Below, in pieces: positions 11,040-21,804 of a stretch of DNA of 64,000 nucleotides. Location of the stretch: contig DASUYB010000136.1 in assembly GCA_036377595.1 (NCBI GenBank), positions 1-64,000 on the forward strand, read 5' to 3'. A program made the position numbers and the translations under genes. A model generated the notes under the pieces. That model was given only the letters and a program-made list of their open reading frames with translations. It did no database searches and had not been told where the DNA came from. Each line of letters starts with the position of its first letter. Within the stretch, counting starts at the first letter, position 1. Source of the DNA: Longimicrobium sp. (GTDB lineage: Bacteria > Gemmatimonadota > Gemmatimonadetes > Longimicrobiales > Longimicrobiaceae).

Positions 11040-11088
11040 AAAAAGTGAAGAGCCGAGACAAAACTGCCGTCTCGGCTCTTCACTTTTT
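11040..11088. terminator. 20-bp perfect hairpin
   Basis: AAAAAGTGAAGAGCCGAGAC pairs exactly with GTCTCGGCTCTTCACTTTTT, loop AAAACTGCC. The A and T ends make it a bidirectional rho-independent terminator shape. It lies between dnaK and the DegP-like gene, both on the minus strand. Confidence 0.75.
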
Positions 11089-11194
11089 CGACCTCTCCCG
11101 ACAGCAGGAGAGGTGAACAGCAACTGCAACTCAGCGCGGCGAGCCTCATTGGGGACGATATGCCACCCGCGACGGATCAACTCTTCGCGCTGAG

Positions 11195-11240
11195 TTCTCC
11201 CCTCCCCTGCGCAGCGGGGGAGGGGCCGGGGGAGGGGGCC
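11195..11240. repeat. C/G-rich box family, copy 2
   Basis: TTCTCCCCTCCCCTGCGCAG followed by GGGGGAGGGG, CCGGGGGAGGGGGCC. The same module occurs at 1241, 21650, 22910 and 36412, usually preceded by GCGCTGAG. Confidence 0.85.
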
Positions 11241-11326
11241 AGCCGCGGCGGCACGAATCCCAGTCTTTCGCAACGCGGCCGCCCCAGCGCTGAGTTTCTC
11301 CTTCCGTGGTTTCGGAGGACACGAAA

Positions 11327-11363
11327 AACGGCCCCGCCTCCGGAACCCGGAGGCGGGGCCGTT
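11327..11363. terminator. dnaK terminator, 17-bp stem
   Basis: AACGGCCCCGCCTCCGG pairs exactly with CCGGAGGCGGGGCCGTT around AAC. On the minus strand it is followed by TTTTCGTG. It lies 37 bp past the dnaK stop codon. Confidence 0.85.
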
Positions 11364-11399
11364 CCCCCATCCGTCGACCGACGCGGACCGCGGCGGCGG

Positions 11400-13394
<1,995 letters not shown>

Positions 13395-13617
13395 TCAGGA
13401 CACGCCCGCGCGGGTTGGTCGCGGTGCGCGGGCGTGCTATGCCGGAGTGGAGAAGAGCAACGCATATGCCAAGTGTTTGTGCCCGTTTTCCTGCGATTCC
13501 GACAGCAATTCCACCCTCGTCCCGCCATTTCGGCGGTGCCTGTCACCGGGTCCCGATGCGACGAGCGGCGCCCCTCCCGGAGCGCCTCTCGTCTTCATCC
13601 CCCAGCCATCCCCGGAC

Positions 13618-13685
13618 CTCACGCGGAGACGCGGAGACGCGGAGGTGCTCGTCCGCTCCTCCGCGTCTCCGCGCCTCCGCGTGAG
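13618..13685. terminator. Repeat-built hairpin (CTCACGC-GGAG family)
   Basis: CTCACGCGGAGACGCGGAGA and onward pairs with the mirror CCTCCGCGTCTCCGCGCC then TCCGCGTGAG, about 28 bp per arm with minor mismatch. It belongs to the same family as the hairpins at 18261, 24320 and 40793. It lies just downstream of the coiled-coil gene. Apart from this, 13359-13712 holds no gene I can support. Confidence 0.75.
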
Positions 13686-13712
13686 AATCTCCCGTTCTTC
13701 GCGAACGAGGGA

Positions 13713-14108
13713 TCAGGTGCCGGATCCGTCGCCAGGCGAGGTGCGGCCGCGGAATCCCTTGAGGAGCCGCTCGATCTCCTGCCGCAGGGCGAGGTCGGCC
13801 TCGGCGTGGGCGCGCGCCTCGTCGGCGTAGTGGCGCGCCGCCTCGGCGTACTGGCGGGCGCGCTCGGCCTCGCGGCGGGCCGTCTCGGCGATCACCCGCA
13901 GCTCCTCCGCGGCGATGCGCGCCGACTCGCCCTCCTCGCGCGAGTGCTCGCTCTCGACGCGCCTCTTCTCGGCGGCCTCGCGCTCTTCCTCGCGGTGCAC
14001 GCGCTCGACCTCGGCCGAGGTGCGCACCTGTTCGGCGATCTCGCGCTGCTGGTCGCGCGCGTCCGGGCCCGGCTGCGCCGCCACGCGCCTGCGCGCCGGG
14101 TCAGCCAT
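13713..14108 (-). CDS. Highly charged coiled-coil protein
   Basis: A 131-residue protein that is almost entirely predicted coiled coil from about residue 20: heptads rich in Glu, Arg and Ala (AEVERVHREEEREAAEKRR, then AETARREAERARQYAEAARH). No membrane segment or enzyme motif. The ATG at 14108 overlaps the end of the CheR-PAS gene by 8 bp; a longer in-frame start exists upstream but lies within that gene. It is the last gene of a four-gene CheB/CheR unit, so it may be a scaffold or partner of that signalling system. Function not established. Confidence 0.7.
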   Translation of the reverse strand: MADPARRRVAAQPGPDARDQQREIAEQVRTSAEVERVHREEEREAAEKRRVESEHSREEGESARIAAEELRVIAETARREAERARQYAEAARHYADEARAHAEADLALRQEIERLLKGFRGRTSPGDGSGT

Positions 14109-16020
14109 CGCCGCTTCCCCCGTCGACCGCCGCCCCGGCGGGCGCCCCGCCATCGCCCGCGGACGGCACGACGCCGTCGCGCCACTCCTCCATCACCAGC
14201 ACGGCGCCGCGGATCTCGCGGTCGCCGCCCAGGAAGGGGGTGGCCGCCACCCGGCAGCGGATGGGGCGGCCGCGGCGGTTCACCGCGTCGAGCACCAGCT
14301 CCTCGTACTCGCTCTTCCCCTCGATGCAGGCACGGATCGGCCCCTTCAGCCGCTCCACGGGAAGGCCGATGTCGAGGTTCTGGAAGGCGTGCCCGTCGAC
14401 CTCGTCGGCCCTGAGCCCCCACAGGTCCTCGGCCTTGCGGTTCCACACGCGGATGTCGAGCTGCCGGTCGAGCACCACCACCGCGGCGCGCAGCGAGGTG
14501 AGGATGGAGGCCATGTACGCGTTGACGTTGTTCAGCTCGCCGGTGCGGCGGTTGAGCTCGTCGTTGATGGTCTCCAGCTCCTCGTTGGTGGACTGGAGCT
14601 CCTCGTTCATGGTCTCCAGCTCCTCGTTGGTCGACTGGAGCTCCTCGTTGGTGGTCTCCAGCTCCTCGATGGTGCTCTGCAGCTCCTCGTTGGTGGTCTC
14701 GAGCTCCTCGTTGGTGCTCTGCAGCTCCTCGAAGGCGGTCTCGAGCTCCTGGTTGGTCTCCTGCAGCTCGGCCTGCAGCCGCTGGTAGCCGGTGACGTCG
14801 ACGAAGGCGATGCTCACCCCCAGCGGCTCGCGGTCGTCGCCCGCCAGCGGCGCCACGTGCACGTCGAAGTGGTGCAGCTCGCCGTCGGGAAGCGGGTACT
14901 CCACGTTGTTCAGCACCACCGGCCGGCGGTCGGACTGCACCTGCTCGATGCGCGAGCGCAGCTCCACCGGGCGGTACGACACGGTGAGGTCCTGCAGCGG
15001 CCGCCCCTCGTCTTCGGTTCCCAGCCCGAACAGCGCGCGTGCGTTCGCGTTGGCCAGCGCCACCGCGCCGCGCGCGTCGACCACGATCTGCGCCGCGGGA
15101 TGGGCGTCGAGCGCGGCGGCGCGCAGGTGAAGGGCGCGCGTCAGCCTCTCGTTCCCGTCGTTGCGAGCCGCCTGGCCCATCAGCAGCAGCCGCTCGCGGA
15201 AGTTGGTGCGGGGGACCTTGGCGAAGAGCCGCGCCTTCAGGTTCAGCGGGGTGAAGAGCGCCGCGTGGCTGCGCAGCATCTCGGCCTTCCCCAGGAAGAG
15301 CAGGCCGCCGTCGTTCAGCGCGAAGTGGAAGCGGTTGACGATGCGCGTCTGGATCTCGGCGGTGAAGTACATCAGCGTGTTGCGCGACACCAGCAGGTCC
15401 AGGTGGCTGATGGGCGCGTCGCGCACCAGGTCGTGCCGGCCGAAGATCACCAGCCGCCGCAGGTCGGCGCGGAAGGCGTAGCCGTCGCCGGAAGGCTCGA
15501 AGTACCGGGCCCGCAGGTCGGGCGGCACCGCCTCGAGGACGCGCGGCGCGTAGGTGGCCACCCGCGCCTGCGCCAGCGCCTCGTCGTCGGCGTCGGTGGC
15601 GTAGATCTTCACCTGGTCGCGGAAGCGGTCCAGCCCCAGCGCCTCGGCCAGCACGATGGCCAGCGTGTAGGTCTCCTCGCCGCTGGCGCACCCGGCGCTC
15701 CACACGCGGAAGGGCTCGCTGGGGCGCTTGCGGGCGATCAGCGCCGGCAGGTGCTCGCGCACCAGCACGTCCCACGCCTCGGGGTCGCGGAAGAAGCCGG
15801 TGACGTTGATGAGGATGGTGTTGAAGAGCGCGGTGAACTCTTCGGGGTGCGCCTCGAGGTAGGTGCGGTACGCGGCGTAGTCGTCCACGCCCACCTCGCC
15901 CATGCGCTTGCGCACGCGGCGGCCCAGGGTGGAGCGCTTGTAGCCGGTGAAGTCGAACCCGCGGTCGTCGCGCAGGAACTCGAGCAGCGCCTCGAAGGCT
16001 TCGTCGGAGGACCGCGTCAT
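14101..16020 (-). CDS. cheR: CheR methyltransferase with long coiled coil and PAS domain
   Basis: A 639-residue fusion. The N-terminal CheR domain (about residues 1-275) has FFRDPEAWDVL and the SAM-binding block VWSAGCASGEETYTLA. Two PAS-like segments follow (around 285-400 and 530-625). Between them lies a strict heptad/14-residue repeat, variants of EELQSTNEELETTN, at about 415-480, forming a continuous coiled coil. The repeat is visible in the DNA at about 14560-14770. CheR normally methylates chemoreceptor glutamates; here no receptor, CheA or CheW gene is nearby, so the substrate is unknown. CheB follows upstream at a 4-bp gap. Confidence 0.9.
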   Translation of the reverse strand: MTRSSDEAFEALLEFLRDDRGFDFTGYKRSTLGRRVRKRMGEVGVDDYAAYRTYLEAHPEEFTALFNTILINVTGFFRDPEAWDVLVREHLPALIARKRPSEPFRVWSAGCASGEETYTLAIVLAEALGLDRFRDQVKIYATDADDEALAQARVATYAPRVLEAVPPDLRARYFEPSGDGYAFRADLRRLVIFGRHDLVRDAPISHLDLLVSRNTLMYFTAEIQTRIVNRFHFALNDGGLLFLGKAEMLRSHAALFTPLNLKARLFAKVPRTNFRERLLLMGQAARNDGNERLTRALHLRAAALDAHPAAQIVVDARGAVALANANARALFGLGTEDEGRPLQDLTVSYRPVELRSRIEQVQSDRRPVVLNNVEYPLPDGELHHFDVHVAPLAGDDREPLGVSIAFVDVTGYQRLQAELQETNQELETAFEELQSTNEELETTNEELQSTIEELETTNEELQSTNEELETMNEELQSTNEELETINDELNRRTGELNNVNAYMASILTSLRAAVVVLDRQLDIRVWNRKAEDLWGLRADEVDGHAFQNLDIGLPVERLKGPIRACIEGKSEYEELVLDAVNRRGRPIRCRVAATPFLGGDREIRGAVLVMEEWRDGVVPSAGDGGAPAGAAVDGGSGDG

Positions 16021-16024
16021 GGCG

Positions 16025-16621
16025 TCAGGTCGGGACGGTGACGAGGGTGGACAGGAGCCGCGCCATGGCCCGGGGGGGCAGCACGTGCGCCACGCCGCCG
16101 GTGGCGATGGCGGCGGCGGGCATCCCGTAGTACCCGGCGGTGGCGGCGTCCTGCGCCAGCACCGTGCCGCCGCCGTCGGCCACCGCCCGCACGCCGCGCG
16201 AGCCGTCCATGCCCATCCCGCTCAGCACCGCGGCCACGGCGCGCCGTCCGCAGTAGTCGGCCAGCGAGGCGAAGAGCGGGTCGGCCGAGGGGCGGGTGTG
16301 GTGCTCGGGCGGCGTGTCGGCCAGCGCCAGCCGGCCGTCGGCACCGACCACCAGGTGGCGGTCGGGCGGGGCCACGTACACGTGCCCGCTCTGCGGCGCC
16401 TCTCCCGCGGCGGCCTGTGTCACCGGGAGCGCCGACGAGCGCGCCAGGACCTCGGCCAGGTGGCTGATGCGGTGGGGCTCGATGTGCAGCACCACCAGCA
16501 CCGCGCCGGGAAAGTCGTCGGGGAGCTCGCGCAGCAGTTCGGAAAGCGCGGGAATCCCCCCCGCCGAGGCGGCGACCGCCACCAGCGGCGGCGAGGGCGG
16601 GGAGGGAGCGGGGGCGGACAT
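16025..16621 (-). CDS. cheB: Stand-alone CheB-type methylesterase domain
   Basis: A 198-residue CheB catalytic domain without an N-terminal receiver. The catalytic triad is visible: Ser in AASAGGIPAL (near residue 20), His in VLHIEPHRISH (near 47) and Asp in LSGMGMDGSRG (near 140). PDRHLVVGADGRL is typical. It lies in an operon-like run between a small helical gene (3-bp gap) and the CheR-PAS gene (4-bp gap). Expected to demethylate or deamidate a receptor-like partner; lacking a receiver domain, its control must differ from classical phospho-CheB. Confidence 0.88.
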   Translation of the reverse strand: MSAPAPSPPSPPLVAVAASAGGIPALSELLRELPDDFPGAVLVVLHIEPHRISHLAEVLARSSALPVTQAAAGEAPQSGHVYVAPPDRHLVVGADGRLALADTPPEHHTRPSADPLFASLADYCGRRAVAAVLSGMGMDGSRGVRAVADGGGTVLAQDAATAGYYGMPAAAIATGGVAHVLPPRAMARLLSTLVTVPT

Positions 16622-16624
16622 GGT

Positions 16625-16963
16625 TCAGTGGCGCAGCCGCGGCGGCGTACGAGTGCTGTACGGCGCAATATCCGCGCGCCGCTCATGCGGTGTCAACCTG
16701 CGGCGCGGGCGGCGCGGCGATGGCATTCGGTCCGCCCCCCCCCCCCCGTGCTGGAGCAGGTGCAGCTCCCGGCGCGCTTCGGCCAGCAGCCACGCACGAT
16801 ACGCCACCTGCCGGCGGGCCACCCAGAGCGCGACCCGCACCTGCTCGCGGAGCGCTGCCGCCTCCATGCGCGCGATGGCGCCGCGGCCGCGCCAGATCTC
16901 CTGCGTGACTCTCGCCTGCTCCAGCGCGGCGGGCGAGGTGTCGTGCTCGTCTGCGGCGTTCAT
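16625..16963 (-). CDS. Small helical protein with a G13 tract in its coding region
   Basis: A 112-residue protein in the present frame. Residues 1-70 look like a genuine helical domain (ALEQARVTQEIWRGRGAI, then AALREQVRVALWVARRQ). After a run of 13 G (C13 on the plus strand, 16735-16747) the sequence turns into an Arg/Pro-rich tail. One or two bases of change in the tract would give shorter endings, stopping near 16693 or near 16683; the latter reads GPNAIAAPPAPQVDTA. The reading frame at the C-terminus is therefore uncertain. First gene of the CheB/CheR unit; function unknown. Confidence 0.6.
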   Translation of the reverse strand: MNAADEHDTSPAALEQARVTQEIWRGRGAIARMEAAALREQVRVALWVARRQVAYRAWLLAEARRELHLLQHGGGGADRMPSPRRPRRRLTPHERRADIAPYSTRTPPRLRH

Positions 16964-17157
16964 TCGTAGACCTGTGCAGGGTTGGGGAGGACGCTGGGAT
17001 CTACTCCGCTTCCTTGCAATTCGGTGTCCAGCCGGTCAGGTGGGAACCCACCGCTGGTGCGCCTGCGGGCGTGGAACCCCGGCGGCGCGCACGCGACTTG
17101 CCGCAATTCTCACCTTCCGGGGGGGCCCGGCAAGGGGAGACGGGAAGCGGAGGGCGC

Positions 17158-18195
17158 GTGGAGAATCGGGACATCGTGGTGATCGGCGCGTCCGCGGGCG
17201 GCGTCGAGGCGCTGAAGCACATCGCCTCGGTGCTTCCCGCGGACTTCCCGGCCAGCGTGTTCGCGGTGGTGCACTTCCCCTCCTACGTCACCAGCAGCCT
17301 TCCCGAGATCCTGGCCCGCGCGGGGAAGCTGGAGGCGAAGCATCCCGGCGAGGACGAGGAGATCCGCCGCGGCACCATCTACCTGGCCCCGCCCGACCGC
17401 CACCTGCTGATCGACCGCGACGGCACCATCCGCCTGTCGCGCGGGCCGCGCGAGAACGGGCACCGGCCGGCGGCGGACCCGCTCTTCCGCAGCGCGGCGC
17501 GCGCGTTCGGCCGCCGGGTGATCGGCGTCGTCCTCACGGGAAACCTGGACGACGGCACCGCGGGGCTGGCCGCGGTGCGCAGGCGGGGGGGATGCACGGT
17601 GGTGCAGGACCCGGCCGACGCCGCCCACCCGGGGATGCCCAGCAGCGCGCTGGCCAACGTGCGCATCGACTTTTCCGTGCCGCTGGCGGAGATCCCCGCG
17701 CTGCTGCAGCGGCTGGTGTCGGAGCCGCTCCCCCCGCCCGAGGAGGAGGGGCGCGAGGACGAGCTGGACTTCGAGGCCGACGTGGCCGAGATGGAGCCGT
17801 ACGCGCTCCACGCCGACCGGCGCCCCGGGCGGCCCAGCCCGTTCAGCTGCCCCGAGTGCCACGGCGTGCTGTGGGAGATCCACGACGGCGAGCTGGTGCG
17901 CTTCCGCTGCCGCGTGGGGCACGCGTTCGGCCCCGAGACGCTGCTGGCCGAGCAGAGCAGCGAGGTGGAGACGGCGCTGTGGACGGCGTTCCAGGCGCTG
18001 AAGGAGAAGGCGGCGTTCGCGCGGAAGATGGCCCGGAAGATGGAGGTCCGCGGCAACATGTACTCGCGCGGGCGCTTCATGGAGCAGGCGGCCGAGGCCG
18101 ACCAGCGCGCCGCGGTGATCCGCGAGGTGCTGCGCGGCGGGCAGAAGCAGGCGATCCCCGAGCAGGTGGCGGCCGCGGGGGAAGGGATGGACTAG
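17158..18195 (+). CDS. cheB: CheB-type methylesterase with C-terminal cysteine domain
   Basis: A 345-residue protein divergent from the other CheB/CheR genes. Residues 1-190 are a CheB catalytic domain: IGASAGGVEALKHI (Ser), VVHFPSYVTS (His) and VLTGNLDDGTAG (Asp). The last block departs from the usual GMGxDG by reading GNLDDG. Residues about 225-265 form a zinc-ribbon-like module (CPECHGVLWEI... RCRVGHAF), followed by a helical tail ending in QVAAAGEGMD. No receiver domain. The GTG at 17158 is chosen because the CheB fold begins right after it and AAGCGGAGG lies upstream. Two heptamer repeats begin 2 bp after the stop. Confidence 0.88.
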   Translation: MENRDIVVIGASAGGVEALKHIASVLPADFPASVFAVVHFPSYVTSSLPEILARAGKLEAKHPGEDEEIRRGTIYLAPPDRHLLIDRDGTIRLSRGPRENGHRPAADPLFRSAARAFGRRVIGVVLTGNLDDGTAGLAAVRRRGGCTVVQDPADAAHPGMPSSALANVRIDFSVPLAEIPALLQRLVSEPLPPPEEEGREDELDFEADVAEMEPYALHADRRPGRPSPFSCPECHGVLWEIHDGELVRFRCRVGHAFGPETLLAEQSSEVETALWTAFQALKEKAAFARKMARKMEVRGNMYSRGRFMEQAAEADQRAAVIREVLRGGQKQAIPEQVAAAGEGMD

Positions 18196-18260
18196 GAGTG
18201 CTGAGTGCGGGTTCGATCGGATCCGCGAGCTTCTGTTCTCCCCCGAATCTCCAATTGGAA

Positions 18261-18336
18261 GGCTCACGCAGAGTCAGCAGGGTCAGCAGAGAAACTGAAG
18301 CTGTTCTCTGCTGACCCTGCTGACTCTGCGTGAGCC
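18261..18336. terminator. 33-bp perfect hairpin between convergent genes
   Basis: The arms 18261-18293 and 18304-18336 are exact reverse complements, loop 10 nt. Each arm starts GGCTCACGCAGAG and contains two GTCAGCAGR units. It is followed by CTCTTCTTTT. It lies between cheB (+) and the sigma-54 regulator (-). Confidence 0.85.
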
Positions 18337-18363
18337 CTCTTCTTTTGTCAGTTACTCAGTCCG

Positions 18364-19731
18364 TCACCCCGCGCTCTCCATCCCGTAGCGCAGGAGCTTG
18401 CGGTAGAGCGTCGACGGGTCGATCCCCAGCACCTCGGCGGCGCGCGTCTTGTTGCCGCCCTCGCTCTGCAGCACCCAGTGGATGTACGCGCGCTCGATGA
18501 TCTCCAGCGTGGGGTTGGGCGGGAGCGAGGCCTGCACCAGCGGCTGCGGCGCCCGCTCGGTGATGCGGACGGGAAGCGACTGCGGCTGGATCTCCTCGCC
18601 CGGGCTCATCACCGCCGCGCGCTCCAGCGCGTTCTCCAGTTCGCGCACGTTTCCCGGCCAGTCGTACCCCTGCAGCGCCTCCATCATCTCGGCCGAGGGC
18701 CGCATCTCGCGCCCGCGGCTGCCGTTGTAGCGCTTGAGGAAGTGCTCCACCAGCAGCGGCACGTCGTCGGCGCGCTCGCGCAGCGGCGGCAGGTGCAGGG
18801 TGATCACGTTCAGGCGGTAGAACAGGTCGCTGCGGAAGCCGCCGCGCCGGATCTCCTCCTCCAGGTCGCGGTTCGTCGCGGCGATGATGCGCACGTCGAC
18901 GGCCAACGGCTCGGTGGCGCCCACCGGGATCACCTCGCGCTCCTGCAGCACGCGCAGGAGCTTGACCTGCGTGGCGGGCGTCATCTCCCCCACCTCGTCG
19001 AGGAAGAAGGTCCCTCCTTTCGCCGCGACGAAGAGGCCCTGCTTGTCGCGCACGGCGCCGGTGAACGAGCCGCGCACGTGGCCGAAGAGCTCGCTCTCCA
19101 GCAGGTTCTCCGGCAGCGCGCCGCAGTTGATGGAGACGAACGGGCCGTCCGAGCGCGCCGAAAGCTCGTGGATGTAGCGCGCCAGCACCTCCTTCCCCGT
19201 TCCCGACTCGCCGGAGATGAGGACGGTGGAGTCGGTGGGCGCCACCGTCTCGGCCAGCTTCAGCACGTCGATGAACTTGCGCGCCTTGCCGATGGGGCGC
19301 ACCGCGTCGCCGCGGTCGCGGCGGCGGATCTCCGTCTTCAGCGCCTGGTTCTCGCGCTTGAGCTGGCGGCTCTCGATGGCGCGGCGGACGATGGCCAGCA
19401 GCTCGTCGTTGGCGAACGGCTTCTGGATGTAGTAGAAGGCGCCCTCGTTGACCGCGCGGATGGCCGTCTGCAGCGAGGCCTGCGCGGTCATCAGGATCAC
19501 CGGCGTGGTGGCGTCGAGCTCGCGCGCGGCGAGGAGCACCTCGAGCCCGCCCACGTTGGGCATGCGCACGTCGGAGAGGACCACGTCGGGGCGGATCTCG
19601 TGCATCCGGTCGATCCCCGCCTGCCCGCCGATGGCCGTCTCCACCGCGAACCCCTCGCGCTTCAGCAGGATGCGCAGGGTGTCGAGGATGGCGGTCTCGT
19701 CGTCCACGATCAGGACCTTGGCCTCGCTCAC
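18364..19731 (-). CDS. Sigma-54-dependent response regulator (NtrC/PilR-like)
   Basis: A 455-residue three-domain regulator. The receiver (1-120) has the phospho-acceptor Asp in DVVLSDVRMP. The AAA+ domain (about 140-380) has Walker A GESGTGKE, a sigma-54 loop reading GSFTGA in place of GAFTGA, and Walker B GTFFLDEVGE. The C-terminal Fis-type HTH is NKTRAAEVLGIDPSTLYRKL. The GTG start overlaps the kinase stop as GTGA, so translation is coupled and this regulator pairs with that kinase. The targets are unknown; similarity of layout to PilS/PilR is suggestive only. Confidence 0.93.
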   Translation of the reverse strand: MSEAKVLIVDDETAILDTLRILLKREGFAVETAIGGQAGIDRMHEIRPDVVLSDVRMPNVGGLEVLLAARELDATTPVILMTAQASLQTAIRAVNEGAFYYIQKPFANDELLAIVRRAIESRQLKRENQALKTEIRRRDRGDAVRPIGKARKFIDVLKLAETVAPTDSTVLISGESGTGKEVLARYIHELSARSDGPFVSINCGALPENLLESELFGHVRGSFTGAVRDKQGLFVAAKGGTFFLDEVGEMTPATQVKLLRVLQEREVIPVGATEPLAVDVRIIAATNRDLEEEIRRGGFRSDLFYRLNVITLHLPPLRERADDVPLLVEHFLKRYNGSRGREMRPSAEMMEALQGYDWPGNVRELENALERAAVMSPGEEIQPQSLPVRITERAPQPLVQASLPPNPTLEIIERAYIHWVLQSEGGNKTRAAEVLGIDPSTLYRKLLRYGMESAG

Positions 19732-21425
19732 GTCTCCCGTTCCTTCCCGTCTGCGGGCTCGTCCTCCCCGGCCGAAACGGCCACGCCGCCGTTGCGCCAC
19801 TCGGGAAGGTACAGGGTGAAGGTGGTGCTCCAGCCCCGGCGCGGCTCGTCCACGAACACCGCGCCGCCGTGCGCCTCGGCCGCGCGCTGCACCAGCGCCA
19901 GCCCCAGCCCCGTGCCGCCCGGGCGCAGGGTGAAGAAGGGGTCGAACACGTGCTCCGCGTCTTCCTCGGGCACGCCGGGGCCGCTGTCGCTCACGCGGAT
20001 GCGCACCGCGCGCGTGTACTCCAGCGCGGTGGAGAGAATGTCGCTCTCCACCACGTCGAGCGCCACCTCGGCGGCGCCGCCGGGGCCGGCCCACTGCACC
20101 GCGTTCAGCGCCAGGTTCAGCACCGCGCGGTGCAGCAGGTCCTCGTCGCCGCTCACCAGCGCCGCCGCGGCCGACTCGTCCACCTCGAAGCGCAGCTCGC
20201 GCCCGTCCGCGTGGGGATGCGTCCGCACCAGGTCCAGCGCGCGCTTCACCAGCCCGCCCACGTGCAGCTCCTCCGATGAGCGCACCTTCACCCGCGCGAA
20301 GTCCAGGAACTCGGTCAGCAGGCGCGAAAGGCGGTCGCTCTCGCGGACGACCAGGTCGCGCAGCACCTCGCGGTCCTCGGGGTCCATCCCGTCGCCGGTC
20401 AGCTGCTCGGTGGCGCTGCGGATGGAGGCCAGGGGGTTGCGGATCTCGTGCGCCAGCGAGGCGGAGAGGTCGGCGACCGCTTCGAGGCGCTCGGCGCGGC
20501 GGCGCAGCGACTCCATCCGCTTGCGCTCGGTGATGTCCTGGAAGATGGCGGTGACCGAGGGCGGATCGCTGCGCTCGAGGACGGTGGTGCTCACGCCCAG
20601 CACGGTGCCGTCGTCCTGCTCGGGGGTCTCGTGGCGGCGCACCGGCTCGCGCCGCTCCAGCGTCTCGCCGATCACCTTCCCCAGCCCCGGTGCCAGGCGG
20701 TCCAGGTGGGCCAGGACGGGGCGGCCGATCCACGGGTCGAGGTCGGCGGACAGGAGCTCCTCGGCGGCGGGGTTGGCGTAGGCCAGCCTGCCCTCGCCAT
20801 CGACGGTGAGGATCCCCGTGGCGATCCCCGCCAGCACGTCGTCGGTGTCCAGCCGCAGCCGCTGCAGTTCCGTCTCCACCTCGCCCAGCACCGCGCCGGT
20901 CTGCCGCAGCCGGTCGCCCAGGTAGCCGGTGACCAGGGCCACGGTGGTGAACAGCCCGCACTGCAGGAACACGGTGGCGTCCACCGCGTGCGCGCTCAGC
21001 GCCACGTCGGTGAAGTAGAGGATGCTGGCCAGCACGCCGATCAGCAGCCCGCCCAGGATCGGCAGCGTGACCGCGGCCTCCACCACGACCAGCACGTACA
21101 GCGGCGCGAAGCTGCTCTGCCCGCCGCCCGTGAGATGGACGACGGAGGTGACCAGCAGCGCGTCGAACAGCACCTGGAAGTAGAGGAAGTTGCGCCCCGG
21201 CGGCCGCCGCTGCAGGTGCGTCCACCACGCCGAGCCGGTGGTGAACACGGCCGTGGCGACGAGGACGAGCGTGGCGGCGAGCGTGGTCTGCGGGGCCACG
21301 TCGCGCCACGTCCACGCGGCGGCCACGAAGATGCCGGCGGCCAGCGCCACGCGGCCGAGATAGAGCCACGACAGGATACGCCGCGGCTCCGGCAGCGTGG
21401 AGATGCGCGCCCTCACGCGCCGCAT
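19728..21425 (-). CDS. Membrane histidine kinase with PAS domain (PilS-like)
   Basis: A 565-residue sensor kinase. About six membrane helices occupy residues 18-175, followed by a short helical linker and a PAS domain (about 190-305, DVLAGIATGILTVDGEGRLA). HisKA carries the H-box ASLAHEIRNPLAS near 335. The HATPase domain has the N-box LNLALNAVQW, G1 SDSGPGVPEE and G2 GTGLGLALV. The multi-helix N-terminus, PAS and partner regulator match PilS-type kinases, but no pilus genes are in view. The start at 21425 could be slightly later. A repeat array lies in the shared upstream region with the SDR gene. Confidence 0.92.
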   Translation of the reverse strand: MRRVRARISTLPEPRRILSWLYLGRVALAAGIFVAAAWTWRDVAPQTTLAATLVLVATAVFTTGSAWWTHLQRRPPGRNFLYFQVLFDALLVTSVVHLTGGGQSSFAPLYVLVVVEAAVTLPILGGLLIGVLASILYFTDVALSAHAVDATVFLQCGLFTTVALVTGYLGDRLRQTGAVLGEVETELQRLRLDTDDVLAGIATGILTVDGEGRLAYANPAAEELLSADLDPWIGRPVLAHLDRLAPGLGKVIGETLERREPVRRHETPEQDDGTVLGVSTTVLERSDPPSVTAIFQDITERKRMESLRRRAERLEAVADLSASLAHEIRNPLASIRSATEQLTGDGMDPEDREVLRDLVVRESDRLSRLLTEFLDFARVKVRSSEELHVGGLVKRALDLVRTHPHADGRELRFEVDESAAAALVSGDEDLLHRAVLNLALNAVQWAGPGGAAEVALDVVESDILSTALEYTRAVRIRVSDSGPGVPEEDAEHVFDPFFTLRPGGTGLGLALVQRAAEAHGGAVFVDEPRRGWSTTFTLYLPEWRNGGVAVSAGEDEPADGKERET

Positions 21426-21555
21426 GTCCGGAGCGTGCGGCGTGCGCGCGGGCGCGGACCGCGGCGTGTGGTGGGGATCATCGTGGATCGGATGAGGACG
21501 ATGCGTAACTCGTTGCGAGGGATAGTCGAGCGCGGACGGCGGGAAGTCAAGGGAA

Positions 21556-21620
21556 GTGCTGAGTGCGAGAGTGCGAGAGTGCGAGAGTGCGAGAGTGCGA
21601 GAGTGCGAGAGTGCGAGAGT
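21556..21620. repeat. Octamer array, GTGCGAGA x7
   Basis: One GTGCTGA heptamer followed by seven GTGCGAGA octamers. It lies between the divergent kinase and SDR genes. A CCCCTCCCC box follows at 21650-21685. Confidence 0.9.
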
Positions 21621-21804
21621 GCGCGTGCTGGACTCGCCGCCGCGCTGAGTTCTCCCCTCCCCTGCGCAGCGGGGGAGGGGGCCGGCCTGCGGCCGCGCGA
21701 ATGTCTGCTGCTCTCAAGTGATGCCCGCTTTCCGCCCCGCCCGCCGCACCCTACCTTCACCCCGGTGATCGTGGGAACGCACATTCGGCAGGAGACGGTG
21801 CGGG

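Noticed and set aside
16625-18195. Complete chemotaxis operon
   Set aside because: No CheA, CheW, CheY or receptor gene is present; only CheB and CheR-type enzymes and helical proteins are seen.
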